DNA of 64,000 nucleotides from JAHWKV01 sp040905365. Lineage in GTDB: Bacteria; Actinomycetota; CADDZG01; JAHWKV01. Numbering within the stretch: position 1 is the first letter of the stretch; each line of letters starts with the position of its first letter. The stretch is from contig JBBDRQ010000083.1 of assembly GCA_040905365.1 (NCBI GenBank), forward strand, positions 1-64,000, given 5' to 3'. Below are positions 57,771-64,000 of the stretch, one piece after another. The notes beneath the pieces are model-generated. The model saw only the letters and a list, made by a program, of their open reading frames with translations. It did no database searches and was not told the DNA's origin. A program made the translations under genes and the position numbers.

Positions 57771-59245
57771 GCGACTACCCGGAGGTTTACCCCCCCTGCC
57801 TGTACGACCGGTCGGTCACAGGCCGGCGCGCCTCGACCATCCCGGCGCTCGCACCCGGCCTGCCTGCCGCCGAGGATGTGCTCCCGGCCGGGACCCTTAG
57901 AAGCCGGCCGGCGCATCTGCCCGAGGTCTCGGAGCTGGATCTGGTCCGGCACTTCACCAACCTGTCCCGCAAGAACTGGTCGATTGACGTCGGAGCGTAT
58001 CCGCTGGGCAGCTGCACCATGAAGTACAACCCCAAGATTCACGAGCAGGCTGCGGCTATGCCGGGCTTCAGCAGGCTCCACCCATGGCAGCCGGCCGAGC
58101 ACGCCCAAGGGGCGTTGCGGATCCTGTGGGAGATGGAGAGGGCCTTGCTGGAGATGACCGGCATGACGCGGGCCACCTTTCAACCGGCGGCCGGCGCCGC
58201 AGGTGAGCTGACCGGACTGCTGATCATGCGGGCTTACCACCAGGCGCAAGGCAACGACAAGAAGGTCGTGCTGATTCCGGACTCCGCTCACGGCACCAAC
58301 CCGGCCACCGTCACACTGGCCGGTTACAAGGCCAAGCAGATCCCTTCCGACTCGCGGGGCCTGGTCGACCTGGAAGCGGTGCGCAAGTCGCTCGACGGCA
58401 GCGTTGCAGGCCTCATGCTCACCAACCCCAACACGCTGGGCTTCTTTGAGAGTGAGATCAAGGAGATCGCGGCGGCGCTGCACTCCGAAGGTGCCGTCCT
58501 TTACTACGACGGAGCCAACCTGAATGCAATTTTGGGCCAGGTCAGGCCGGGCGACATGGGCTTCGACATAGTCCACATCAACCTGCACAAGACCTTTACC
58601 ACCCCCCACGGCGGGGGCGGGCCCGGTTCCGGACCGGTGGCGGTAAACGAACGGCTGGAACCGTTTTTGCCGGCGCCTCTTCCCGGTTACGACCCAACGA
58701 CCGGCAAGTATTTTTGGGACGACAACCGGCCGCAGTCCATCGGCCGGGTGCACGGCTTCTACGGCAATTTCGCGATGGTGGTGCGGGCGTACACCTACGT
58801 GGTGTCGCTGGGCGCGCAGGGCCTGCACAACCTCTCCGAGCGAGCGGTGTTGAACGCCAACTACCTGCGCAAGCGGATTCAGGATGAGTATCCGACGGCC
58901 TATCCGGGGCTGTGTATGCACGAGTTCGTTGTGACCGCCAAGAAGTTCAAGACCGAGCACGGGATCCGGGCCATGGATATCGCCAAGCGTCTGATCGATC
59001 TCAACTTCCACCCGCCGACCGTGTACTTCCCGCTGGTGGTGCCGGAGGCCATGATGGTGGAACCCACCGAGACCGAGTCCAAGCAAACCTTGGACGACCT
59101 GGCGGACGCGTTCCTGCAGATCGCCGAGGAGGCGGTCGCCAACCCACAGCTCCTGCACGAGGCGCCAGTCACCACCCCGGTGCGGCGCCTGGATGAAGCG
59201 CGGGCGGTCCGCAAGCTAAAGACCCGCTGGACCCCGCCCTCGTAA
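57767..59245 (+). CDS. gcvPB: Glycine dehydrogenase (decarboxylating) subunit 2
   Basis: 492 residues. The PLP-binding lysine lies in HINLHKTFTTPHGGGGPGSG, typical of this subunit. Other blocks are YPLGSCTMKYNPKIHE, FQPAAGAAGELTGLLIMRAY and PDSAHGTNPATVTLAG. With GcvPA it decarboxylates glycine and passes the aminomethyl group to GcvH. ATG overlaps the gcvPA stop by four bases. Confidence 0.96.
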   Translation: MSDYPEVYPPCLYDRSVTGRRASTIPALAPGLPAAEDVLPAGTLRSRPAHLPEVSELDLVRHFTNLSRKNWSIDVGAYPLGSCTMKYNPKIHEQAAAMPGFSRLHPWQPAEHAQGALRILWEMERALLEMTGMTRATFQPAAGAAGELTGLLIMRAYHQAQGNDKKVVLIPDSAHGTNPATVTLAGYKAKQIPSDSRGLVDLEAVRKSLDGSVAGLMLTNPNTLGFFESEIKEIAAALHSEGAVLYYDGANLNAILGQVRPGDMGFDIVHINLHKTFTTPHGGGGPGSGPVAVNERLEPFLPAPLPGYDPTTGKYFWDDNRPQSIGRVHGFYGNFAMVVRAYTYVVSLGAQGLHNLSERAVLNANYLRKRIQDEYPTAYPGLCMHEFVVTAKKFKTEHGIRAMDIAKRLIDLNFHPPTVYFPLVVPEAMMVEPTETESKQTLDDLADAFLQIAEEAVANPQLLHEAPVTTPVRRLDEARAVRKLKTRWTPPS

Positions 59246-59279
59246 GAAACTAACCGGCACTAAGGCCGCTCGAGGTCGT

Positions 59280-59744
59280 ATGCTAGCTTTTATGTCGAGC
59301 AACAAACGCGCAGCAGCCCAGCCGCCGTCGGGTAACCGGCTGGGCACGGTGCTCAAGGTGGTAGCGGCCCTACACGCGGCACTGGTTCTGCTGCAGGCGG
59401 TTTTCGCCGGCAATTTCATGGCCGGCGACGACGCCGCGATGCGGATTCATCAGGTGCTCGGCACGCAGGTCCTTTACCCGATAGCCATCGGCCAAGCGAT
59501 CCTGGGCACGGTGCTGTGGCGCCGCAAGGAGCTGTCGCTGGCCTACCCGTTGCTGGCCGCCGCGGTGGTCCTTGCCGAAGGCGCGCAGATAGGTCTGGGC
59601 TTCACCGGCCGGACCGCGCTCCACGTTCCGCTGGGCGTGGCCCTGTTCGGCGCAACCACCGCACTGCTTTTAATGAGCCACAAGCCGCTGGAGCGTCCGG
59701 TTAAAGAGGGCGCGGAGGATCCTCTAGTCGAACCCTCCGGTTAG
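59280..59744 (+). CDS. Four-helix membrane protein of unknown function
   Basis: 154 residues (151 if ATG 59292 is used). Four membrane helices: VLKVVAALHAALVLLQAVFA, VLYPIAIGQAILGTVLW, LAYPLLAAAVVLAEGAQIGL, VPLGVALFGATTALLLM. Two histidines in or at helix edges (MRIHQVLG and RTALHVPLG) resemble the heme-ligand spacing of small b-type cytochromes, and actinobacterial DUF6220-like proteins have a similar plan. Neither is certain. A gagg lies four bases before the ATG. It follows gcvPB by 34 bases and may be the end of that transcript. Confidence 0.6.
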   Translation: MLAFMSSNKRAAAQPPSGNRLGTVLKVVAALHAALVLLQAVFAGNFMAGDDAAMRIHQVLGTQVLYPIAIGQAILGTVLWRRKELSLAYPLLAAAVVLAEGAQIGLGFTGRTALHVPLGVALFGATTALLLMSHKPLERPVKEGAEDPLVEPSG

Positions 59745-59760
59745 CGCCCCGCTTTCCCGG

Positions 59761-59782
59761 GGGGATCCGGGGGCGAATCCCC
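59761..59782. terminator. Possible terminator between converging genes
   Basis: ggggat (59761-59766) and atcccc (59777-59782) can pair around a ten-base loop, between the stops of the four-helix protein (plus strand) and the leftward hypothetical gene. GC-rich alternative pairings exist nearby and no T run is present, so the call is weak. Confidence 0.35.
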
Positions 59783-59786
59783 TGGA

Positions 59787-60230
59787 CTAGGAGTCGTCCC
59801 AATCGATGTCGTTGGCGGCGAGGATCTCGGCTATTCCGGCCGGCATCTTGGCTTCCAGCGCCGGGATCGAGTCACCGAGGAACCACTTGCTGGTCAACTC
59901 AATGGGTTCTTCTATCTCCCCGCTGAAGTAGTGCAGGGCGCCGTTGGTGAGCATTACCACGTAGAAGACTTCGTCGCCGTGGCCTTCGACCTTTCCGGAC
60001 GAGATGATCCACCCGGCGCGCAAAACCCCTTTGCACTGAACGGTCCCGGGGTTTCCTGCGTCGCCCATGAGCCGCCGGAACTTTCTGAATAACTTTCTTA
60101 GCTGATCCGGGTCCGGAGGTGGATCCAACTCGGGGTCGTGGGTGAAGGCCGATCCCGGCAGATCTTCGTCGTTGAGCAATTTGCGGGCAGTCGCTACCCG
60201 TTGAGGCATCGCTTTCTGTATGTCGGTCAT
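59787..60230 (-). CDS. Hypothetical protein (147 aa), divergent from the 60348 gene
   Basis: From ATG 60230 (MTDIQKAMPQRVATARKLLN). An acidic/Pro linker (DPELDPPPDPDQLRKL) leads to a mixed alpha/beta part (KGVLRAGWIISSGKVEGHGD; VFYVVMLTNGALHYFSGEIE) and a C-terminal DIDWDDS. Soluble. I do not recognise the family; the beta-rich centre resembles small ligand- or lipid-binding folds only loosely. It shares a 117-base divergent promoter region with the 60348 gene. Confidence 0.6.
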   Translation of the reverse strand: MTDIQKAMPQRVATARKLLNDEDLPGSAFTHDPELDPPPDPDQLRKLFRKFRRLMGDAGNPGTVQCKGVLRAGWIISSGKVEGHGDEVFYVVMLTNGALHYFSGEIEEPIELTSKWFLGDSIPALEAKMPAGIAEILAANDIDWDDS

Positions 60231-60296
60231 GGGCAGAGCATATCTATGCACGAAATTAATGGTTAATGTCTGGCGTAGTACTGAATGACAATTACG

Positions 60297-60314
60297 GCTA
60301 GACAGTGCTAGACA
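60297..60314. repeat. Tandem 8-base repeat in divergent promoter region
   Basis: gctagaca occurs twice (60297-60304 and 60307-60314) with two bases between, so the copies are ten bases apart, one helical turn. It lies in the 117-base gap between the divergent genes at 60230 and 60348. Same-face direct repeats of this kind often bind a dimeric or tandem regulator; the protein is unknown. Confidence 0.45.
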
Positions 60315-60347
60315 ATTGACTGGTAATCCGGGTAAGGTGAGCCACCA

Positions 60348-61064
60348 ATGAGCGATGTGTTCCGGCTGCAGCCGGCGGGTGCGGAGCCGGAGAAGCCCCC
60401 ACGGGGGCGCTCTACGATCTCCTTTCCGTACTACGATCTGAGGCAGTCGGAGAAGCTTGCCGGACAGGTCCGGTCGAACGCAGGCAAGTGCAAGCCCGAG
60501 CAGCTGGCCGCGTGGCTGGGTCACCGCACTCTCAACAGCGGGGCTTTCCGTAACCGGGTGTCGTCAGCTTCTCTATTCGCCCTGGTGATCAGCTCGCGCA
60601 ACTTGATAACGCTTACTGAGCTGGGGCGGCGCATCGTGGAACCGGGGCAAACAAGGCAAGCCCGCGTCGAAGCGTTCTTGTCGGTGCCGCTGTACAGGCG
60701 GATCTTCGAGGACTACAAAGGCCGCCGGCTTCCGCCGTCGATACTCCTGCAGCAGCAGATGGTGCAGCTGGGGGTAACCCCCAGCCAGGTGCAGGCGGCC
60801 CGCCAGGTCTTTATGCGCTCCGCGGAGCAGGCCGGGTTTCTCGAGGTCAGCGAGGACCGACTGGTCGAACCTAGGCAGCCGGATTTCGGCGACCCTGCTC
60901 CCGCTCAAAAGGTGAGCGAGCCCCAGCCGGCTCGCTATCCGGCTTTGATCGAGGCTGTTCTACAGCAGGCGCCATGGGACCGGGAGTGGACCGAGGTTGA
61001 GTTCAAGGACTGGTCGGACCTATTGATCAGGGCCGCCAGGCTGCATTTTCGTCTCCAGTATTAG
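60348..61064 (+). CDS. DUF5343-like hypothetical protein
   Basis: 238 residues, soluble. Residues about 20-125 resemble the DUF5343 pattern, a winged-helix-like domain: ISFPYYDLRQSEKLAGQV, AAWLGHRTLNSGAFRNRVSS, LVISSRNLITLTELGRRIVE, FLSVPLYRRIFEDYKGRRLP. A second helical part has QVQAARQVFMRSAEQAGFLE, and the C-terminal ALIEAVLQQAPWDREWTEVE. Such proteins often occur near plasmid or defence genes, but no enzymatic motif is seen and the family call is from memory. Its end overlaps the converging stress-protein gene by four bases. Confidence 0.6.
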   Translation: MSDVFRLQPAGAEPEKPPRGRSTISFPYYDLRQSEKLAGQVRSNAGKCKPEQLAAWLGHRTLNSGAFRNRVSSASLFALVISSRNLITLTELGRRIVEPGQTRQARVEAFLSVPLYRRIFEDYKGRRLPPSILLQQQMVQLGVTPSQVQAARQVFMRSAEQAGFLEVSEDRLVEPRQPDFGDPAPAQKVSEPQPARYPALIEAVLQQAPWDREWTEVEFKDWSDLLIRAARLHFRLQY

Positions 61065-61942
61065 GCATCCTTGCTGCCCAGCAGCGTGGCTCTGGCGTGG
61101 CGCACCAGTTGGTCGCTCGTGGACCCGACCGCTACGCGCGCGAACGCCCCGAGGCCCCGGCTGCCGGCGACGACGAGGTCGGCTTCCTCGGAATCGGCCG
61201 CATGCAACAGCTCGGTCCCGGCGGTCCCGACCAGGACCCGGCCGGTTGCCTCGAATCCGGCGGCCCGGAGCTGCTCTATAGCCTTGTCGACGTCGGCCTG
61301 CGCCAGGGCCTCCAGGTCCAGCATCTGATCTTCGGTCAGCGGTCGGGTGAAGTACGAGCCCCCGATCTCCAGCACCGGAGTACCGGCTGGCTGCACGACC
61401 GATATCGCCAGTACCGAGCACTTGTCCGGGTCGGCCAGAGCGCAGAACGTATCTATAGCGGAAGTGGAGTAGTCGGAACCGTCCGTGGCCACGATCACCG
61501 AGAGCGTGTCCTTCATGACCGGGTCTTCGTGTACCACCAGAACCGGCGTCTGGGTAGCATGCACAACCGCGGTTGAGGTGCTGCCCAGCAGGAACCTGCC
61601 CAGCCAGTTCTGGTTACCCGCTCCCAGCACGCAAAGATCGAATTGGCCTTCGTCGGTGATGCGAACGATCTCCTGGGCCGGCGTCCCGGCGCTCAAGCTG
61701 ATCTCCACCGAGAAGCCGTGGCCCCGGAAGTACTCGGCCGTTTCCGCAAGCAGTTCCTCCGCGGCCGCGGTTCCGGTCGGGTTGTCCTCACCGGGACGGA
61801 ACGAGCCGTCGGGAAGCAGATACTCTTCGGTGTTGACGCAGAGCACCGTAATCTCAATGTTTTGCGTACGGGCAAGGGCCTTCAGGAGCTCGCCGGCCTT
61901 GCGGGCGGGCAGCTGTCCGTTGGTGGTGTAGAGCACTTTCAT
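61061..61942 (-). CDS. Tandem universal stress protein
   Basis: 293 residues from ATG 61942; aaggaga precedes it. Two USP domains: residues 1-140 with GAGNQNWLGRFLLGSTSTAV and 150-293 with GSRGLGAFARVAVGSTSDQL. Both have the G-x2-G-x9-G-S/T ATP-binding pattern, the first in a looser form. Domain 2 begins VIVATDGSDYSTSA. Tandem USPs bind ATP and are linked to dormancy and stress in actinobacteria. Longer upstream frames lack a ribosome site. Confidence 0.9.
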   Translation of the reverse strand: MKVLYTTNGQLPARKAGELLKALARTQNIEITVLCVNTEEYLLPDGSFRPGEDNPTGTAAAEELLAETAEYFRGHGFSVEISLSAGTPAQEIVRITDEGQFDLCVLGAGNQNWLGRFLLGSTSTAVVHATQTPVLVVHEDPVMKDTLSVIVATDGSDYSTSAIDTFCALADPDKCSVLAISVVQPAGTPVLEIGGSYFTRPLTEDQMLDLEALAQADVDKAIEQLRAAGFEATGRVLVGTAGTELLHAADSEEADLVVAGSRGLGAFARVAVGSTSDQLVRHARATLLGSKDA

Positions 61943-62010
61943 GTGAGATCTCCTTGGCGGTTGCTTGGTATGCCGCATGCCGGGCGCACCTTCTGTCACC
62001 CTAGTTTTGG

Positions 62011-63066
62011 TTACGCGCGTGTAGTTTTCAGGTACCGGCGCACCTCGGTAGCTTGGACCGCGTCGGCCAGCTCCGCGCCGGTCATCCTCAGATAGATCTG
62101 CGTGGTGTTCAAGCTGGCGTGGCCCAGCAACGCCTGCACGGACGATAGAGCCACACCGTTGGCGACCAGGCCTTTGGCGTAGGTGTGGCGGAAGGCGTGA
62201 GCCGCCTCTCCTTCCGGCTTGTGGACGCCGGCACGCAGCAGCCACTTGTAGACATGGTAGTTGAGAGCCTCCCGGGAGAACTGCTTGCCGTTGTATCTAA
62301 CCAACAGCGGATCGTTCGCCGACGGCGGCCCGAAGCGTTCCTCCCGCTCGGCTAGATAGGCATCGATGGCGTCCACGATCTCAGTGGGCACGGGCAGTCG
62401 CCGCTGCTTGTTGCCTTTGCCGGTCACCTTCAACAGCGGGGGATCCTCCCGGATAAGATCGGCAACCTTGAGATTGACGCACTCGGAGGCGCGCAGCCCG
62501 GCGCCGGCCAGCACGGCTACCAGGGCCAGGTCCCGGGCCGGCCACGGATAGCGTGCGGTCGGGTCCACCGTGCCGACGGTGGCCACGATAGCTTCAAGCT
62601 CCGACGGCAAGAATGCGGCGGGCAGGCGACCCGGGATGGAGGGGTTTTCCAGGTGCAAGGTGGGGTCGGTATCCAGGTGGCCATTGATCACCAGCCAGCG
62701 ACAAAAGCCCCGCAGCGCCGCAAGCATGCGCCCGCGGCTGGCCGGTGCATAGTCTTGCCGGGCCAGTGCGGCCAGCGCCCGCTTGATGTTGGGCAGGTTG
62801 AGGTCGGCTATGTCAAGGCGGGACATAGCCAGCTCAAACGGGCTGGGCGGCGCCTCGTCTTCGGGGTCGACCGCCACGAAGGGTTTACCTTTGATATCGG
62901 CGATCAGCGATGCCCAGTTAGTCAGATCCCGGCGGTACGCGGCCTCGGTCTGACTGGAGATGCCGCGGCCTATGGTGCGGCGTTCGTCCAGCCACTCGAC
63001 GGCGAGTCGCAGCAGCCTACTGGTGGGGGAGGTTCCGGTCGGCAAGGTCTGGCTGGTTGTGGGCAC
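62011..63066 (-). CDS. Tyrosine recombinase (XerC/XerD-like integrase)
   Basis: 351 residues. N-terminal SAM-like core-binding domain (SSQTEAAYRRDLTNWASLIA; RMLAALRGFCRWLVINGHLD) and C-terminal catalytic domain: Arg in AGLRASECVNL, Lys in TGKGNKQRRLP, H-x-x-R in AHAFRHTYAKGL, His in LLGHASLNTT, Tyr in TQIYLRMTG. All catalytic residues are present. It could be the chromosomal Xer recombinase (missing from its mycobacterial place after the Nudix gene) or an element integrase; the N-terminus is longer than XerD (about 300 residues). It lies next to IS and intron remnants. Confidence 0.9.
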   Translation of the reverse strand: MPTTSQTLPTGTSPTSRLLRLAVEWLDERRTIGRGISSQTEAAYRRDLTNWASLIADIKGKPFVAVDPEDEAPPSPFELAMSRLDIADLNLPNIKRALAALARQDYAPASRGRMLAALRGFCRWLVINGHLDTDPTLHLENPSIPGRLPAAFLPSELEAIVATVGTVDPTARYPWPARDLALVAVLAGAGLRASECVNLKVADLIREDPPLLKVTGKGNKQRRLPVPTEIVDAIDAYLAEREERFGPPSANDPLLVRYNGKQFSREALNYHVYKWLLRAGVHKPEGEAAHAFRHTYAKGLVANGVALSSVQALLGHASLNTTQIYLRMTGAELADAVQATEVRRYLKTTRA

Positions 63067-63234
63067 GATGCAATCATTATTTCCGGTACAGCCCGCTTAG
63101 TGCCGGACTTGTCGGTGCGCCGCGCAAATCGACCGGTGCCGTATAGAGATAACCCCAGAACCCGACACGGGGGACCGAAAAGACCCAAGGGCCGGTCCAG
63201 GGCACTAACTTCCATAAGATTCATTATTGCAGTT
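63067..63234 (-). other. Integrase upstream region
   Basis: No frame here looks coding. It would hold the promoter of the leftward integrase, but no clear -35/-10 pair or dyad stands out. The intron-like sequence to the right probably breaks off within 63210-63240. Confidence 0.4.
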
Positions 63235-63596
63235 ACGGCCGCGTCCGGACCCCCCTCCCCTGCGGCCTCGCTCCGAGTACGCCGCAGACTTTCCGTCGAT
63301 GACCCACCAACAGAGTCATCGACTGCCGCTGCCCGGCCCATATCTGCGTGATTTGAGCCGGTGTTTCCCGCTTGAGGGGGTTCCACCACTGGTTCACTTC
63401 GCATTGCACCTTCCCGTCTTGCTTGCCGGGCCCGGACGATCACGCAGTGCCCGCCCGTCCCGTCGTTTTCGAGGGCTGCTTCCCACCCTTCCCTGCACCT
63501 CCAGGGTTAGGCTGCCCCCAGCTTCAGCGAGTTGCTGCGACAACCCGAAGGTGGGTCCTTTCATCCCACCCGGTCATAAGGCGCCTCGTGGCGCAC
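63235..63596 (-). mobile_element. Probable group II intron, 5' fragment, inside IS256-like transposase
   Basis: Read on the minus strand, the transposase coding sequence is conserved down to a Trp-Ala-Asp-Gly-Val motif and then changes at 63596 into gtgcgccacgaggcgcc, a GUGCG-type intron 5' end with a stem. It continues through gggttgtcgcagcaactcgc, gaagctgggggcagcc, gtgggaagcagccctcg and ggtgcaatgcgaagtgaacc, all of which look like domain I/ORF-leader stretches of bacterial group II introns as I remember them. No reverse transcriptase or domains V/VI follow; the fragment ends before the integrase gene. Coordinates are approximate. Confidence 0.45.
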
Positions 63597-64000
63597 CACG
63601 CCGTCGGCCCACACGTACACGAAGTCCTTCTCCGACAGGTCTCGCTCAGCGAAGGCCCGTTGCTCGGCCTGCCACTGCGTCGTAAGCCTGGTGATCACCG
63701 ACGCCGAGAGCCCCGCAGCCGAACCGAAGAACTCCGCCAGCGCCGGCGCGAAGTCCCCGGTGCTCATCCCGTGCAGGTACATCAACGGCAGCACCTCAGC
63801 CACCTTCGGCGACCGCCGGGCCCACGGCGGCAGGATCGAGCTGCGGAACCGGCACCGATCACCGGTCTCGTCACCCACGCGCTTGTCGTTGACCCTCGGG
63901 GCCCGCACCTCGATCCGTCCCGCCGCGGTCGTGATCGTGCGCGGCTCGGCGTGGCCGTTGCGCACCACCAGCCGCGGACCCCGCTCGTCACGCTCACCAG
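63561..64000 (-). pseudogene. IS256-family transposase, interrupted and cut by window edge
   Basis: The frame is open from the right edge to 63561. It reads GRIEVRAPRVNDKR, SSILPPWARRSPKVAEVLPL, MYLHGMSTGDFAPALAEFFG, LSASVITRLTTQW and DFVYVWADGV, the N-terminal part of IS256/mutator transposases up to the first catalytic Asp. Beyond 63597 the residues (VRHEAPYDRVG) do not fit the family, and the frame stops. The other two catalytic acids are missing here, so it is inactive unless the intron-like insert is spliced. The N-terminus lies outside the window. Confidence 0.72.

Noticed and set aside
62970..63443. 157-aa minus-strand frame upstream of the integrase, considered as an intron-encoded protein
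   Set aside because: It lacks reverse-transcriptase motifs, overlaps the integrase start in another frame, and has no consistent coding pattern.

Overview
The window is about 64 kb of GC-rich chromosome from an actinobacterium-like organism. Two gene strings support this. The first is tlyA - nadK - steA - mctB - (murJ) - pyrG - Nudix - parA - scpA - scpB - rluB - cmk - der, which parallels Mycobacterium tuberculosis Rv1694-Rv1713. The second is pgsA-like - gcvH - GarA-like FHA - MerR - bifunctional nuclease - MerR - gcv, which parallels Rv1822-Rv1832. recN is absent from its mycobacterial place, glycine decarboxylase is split into two subunits, and citrate synthase carries an N-terminal CBS pair. 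These points suggest a lineage well away from the mycobacteria. I cannot name a genus.

Layout. 1-579: end of an rRNA operon (23S 3' end, 5S, terminator). 580-5770: accessory region with a seven-repeat type I-E-like CRISPR array without cas genes, an intact secreted Kelch protein, decayed plasmid or ICE genes (pentapeptide membrane protein, MobC-like protein, truncated relaxase, DUF4913 with a stop), a beheaded secreted protein and two decayed CRISPR repeats. 5839-16270: metallo-hydrolase, ABC-F ATPase, GerMN lipoprotein, TPR proteins, CBS-citrate synthase, DUF1015, HAD phosphatase, rhomboid protease and M23 peptidase. 16296-30390: tlyA/nadK/steA/mctB, an inverted glycosyltransferase-flippase pair, then murJ overlapping two paralogous phosphatase-like membrane proteins that flank a MraY-like transferase. 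30450-36842: pyrG, Nudix, alanine dehydrogenase, RlpA-like protein, DksA-like protein and an unusual ParA. 37037-45792: M50 protease, trpS, scpAB, rluB, aroH-tyrA-aroA-cmk-der and tRNA-Pro. 45950-59245: SGNH hydrolase, phosphatidyltransferase, VanW protein, gcvH, octanoyltransferase, FHA/MerR regulators, D-Ala-D-Ala carboxypeptidase, hpt-like, bifunctional nuclease and gcvT-gcvPA-gcvPB. 59280-64000: unknown genes, a tandem universal stress protein, a tyrosine recombinase, and an IS256-like transposase that appears interrupted by the 5' part of a group II intron.

Much of the core region serves the cell envelope (MurJ, SteA, MctB, M23, RlpA, VanW, carboxypeptidase, MraY-like, rhomboid and M50 proteases) or chromosome handling (ParA, ScpAB). 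Aromatic amino-acid synthesis forms a tightly overlapping operon. Glycine cleavage and lipoylation genes bracket a regulator block. The least understood intact unit is the murJ-linked module at 23431-30390. The most dynamic parts are the CRISPR and plasmid-remnant region at the left end and the IS/intron edge at the right end.
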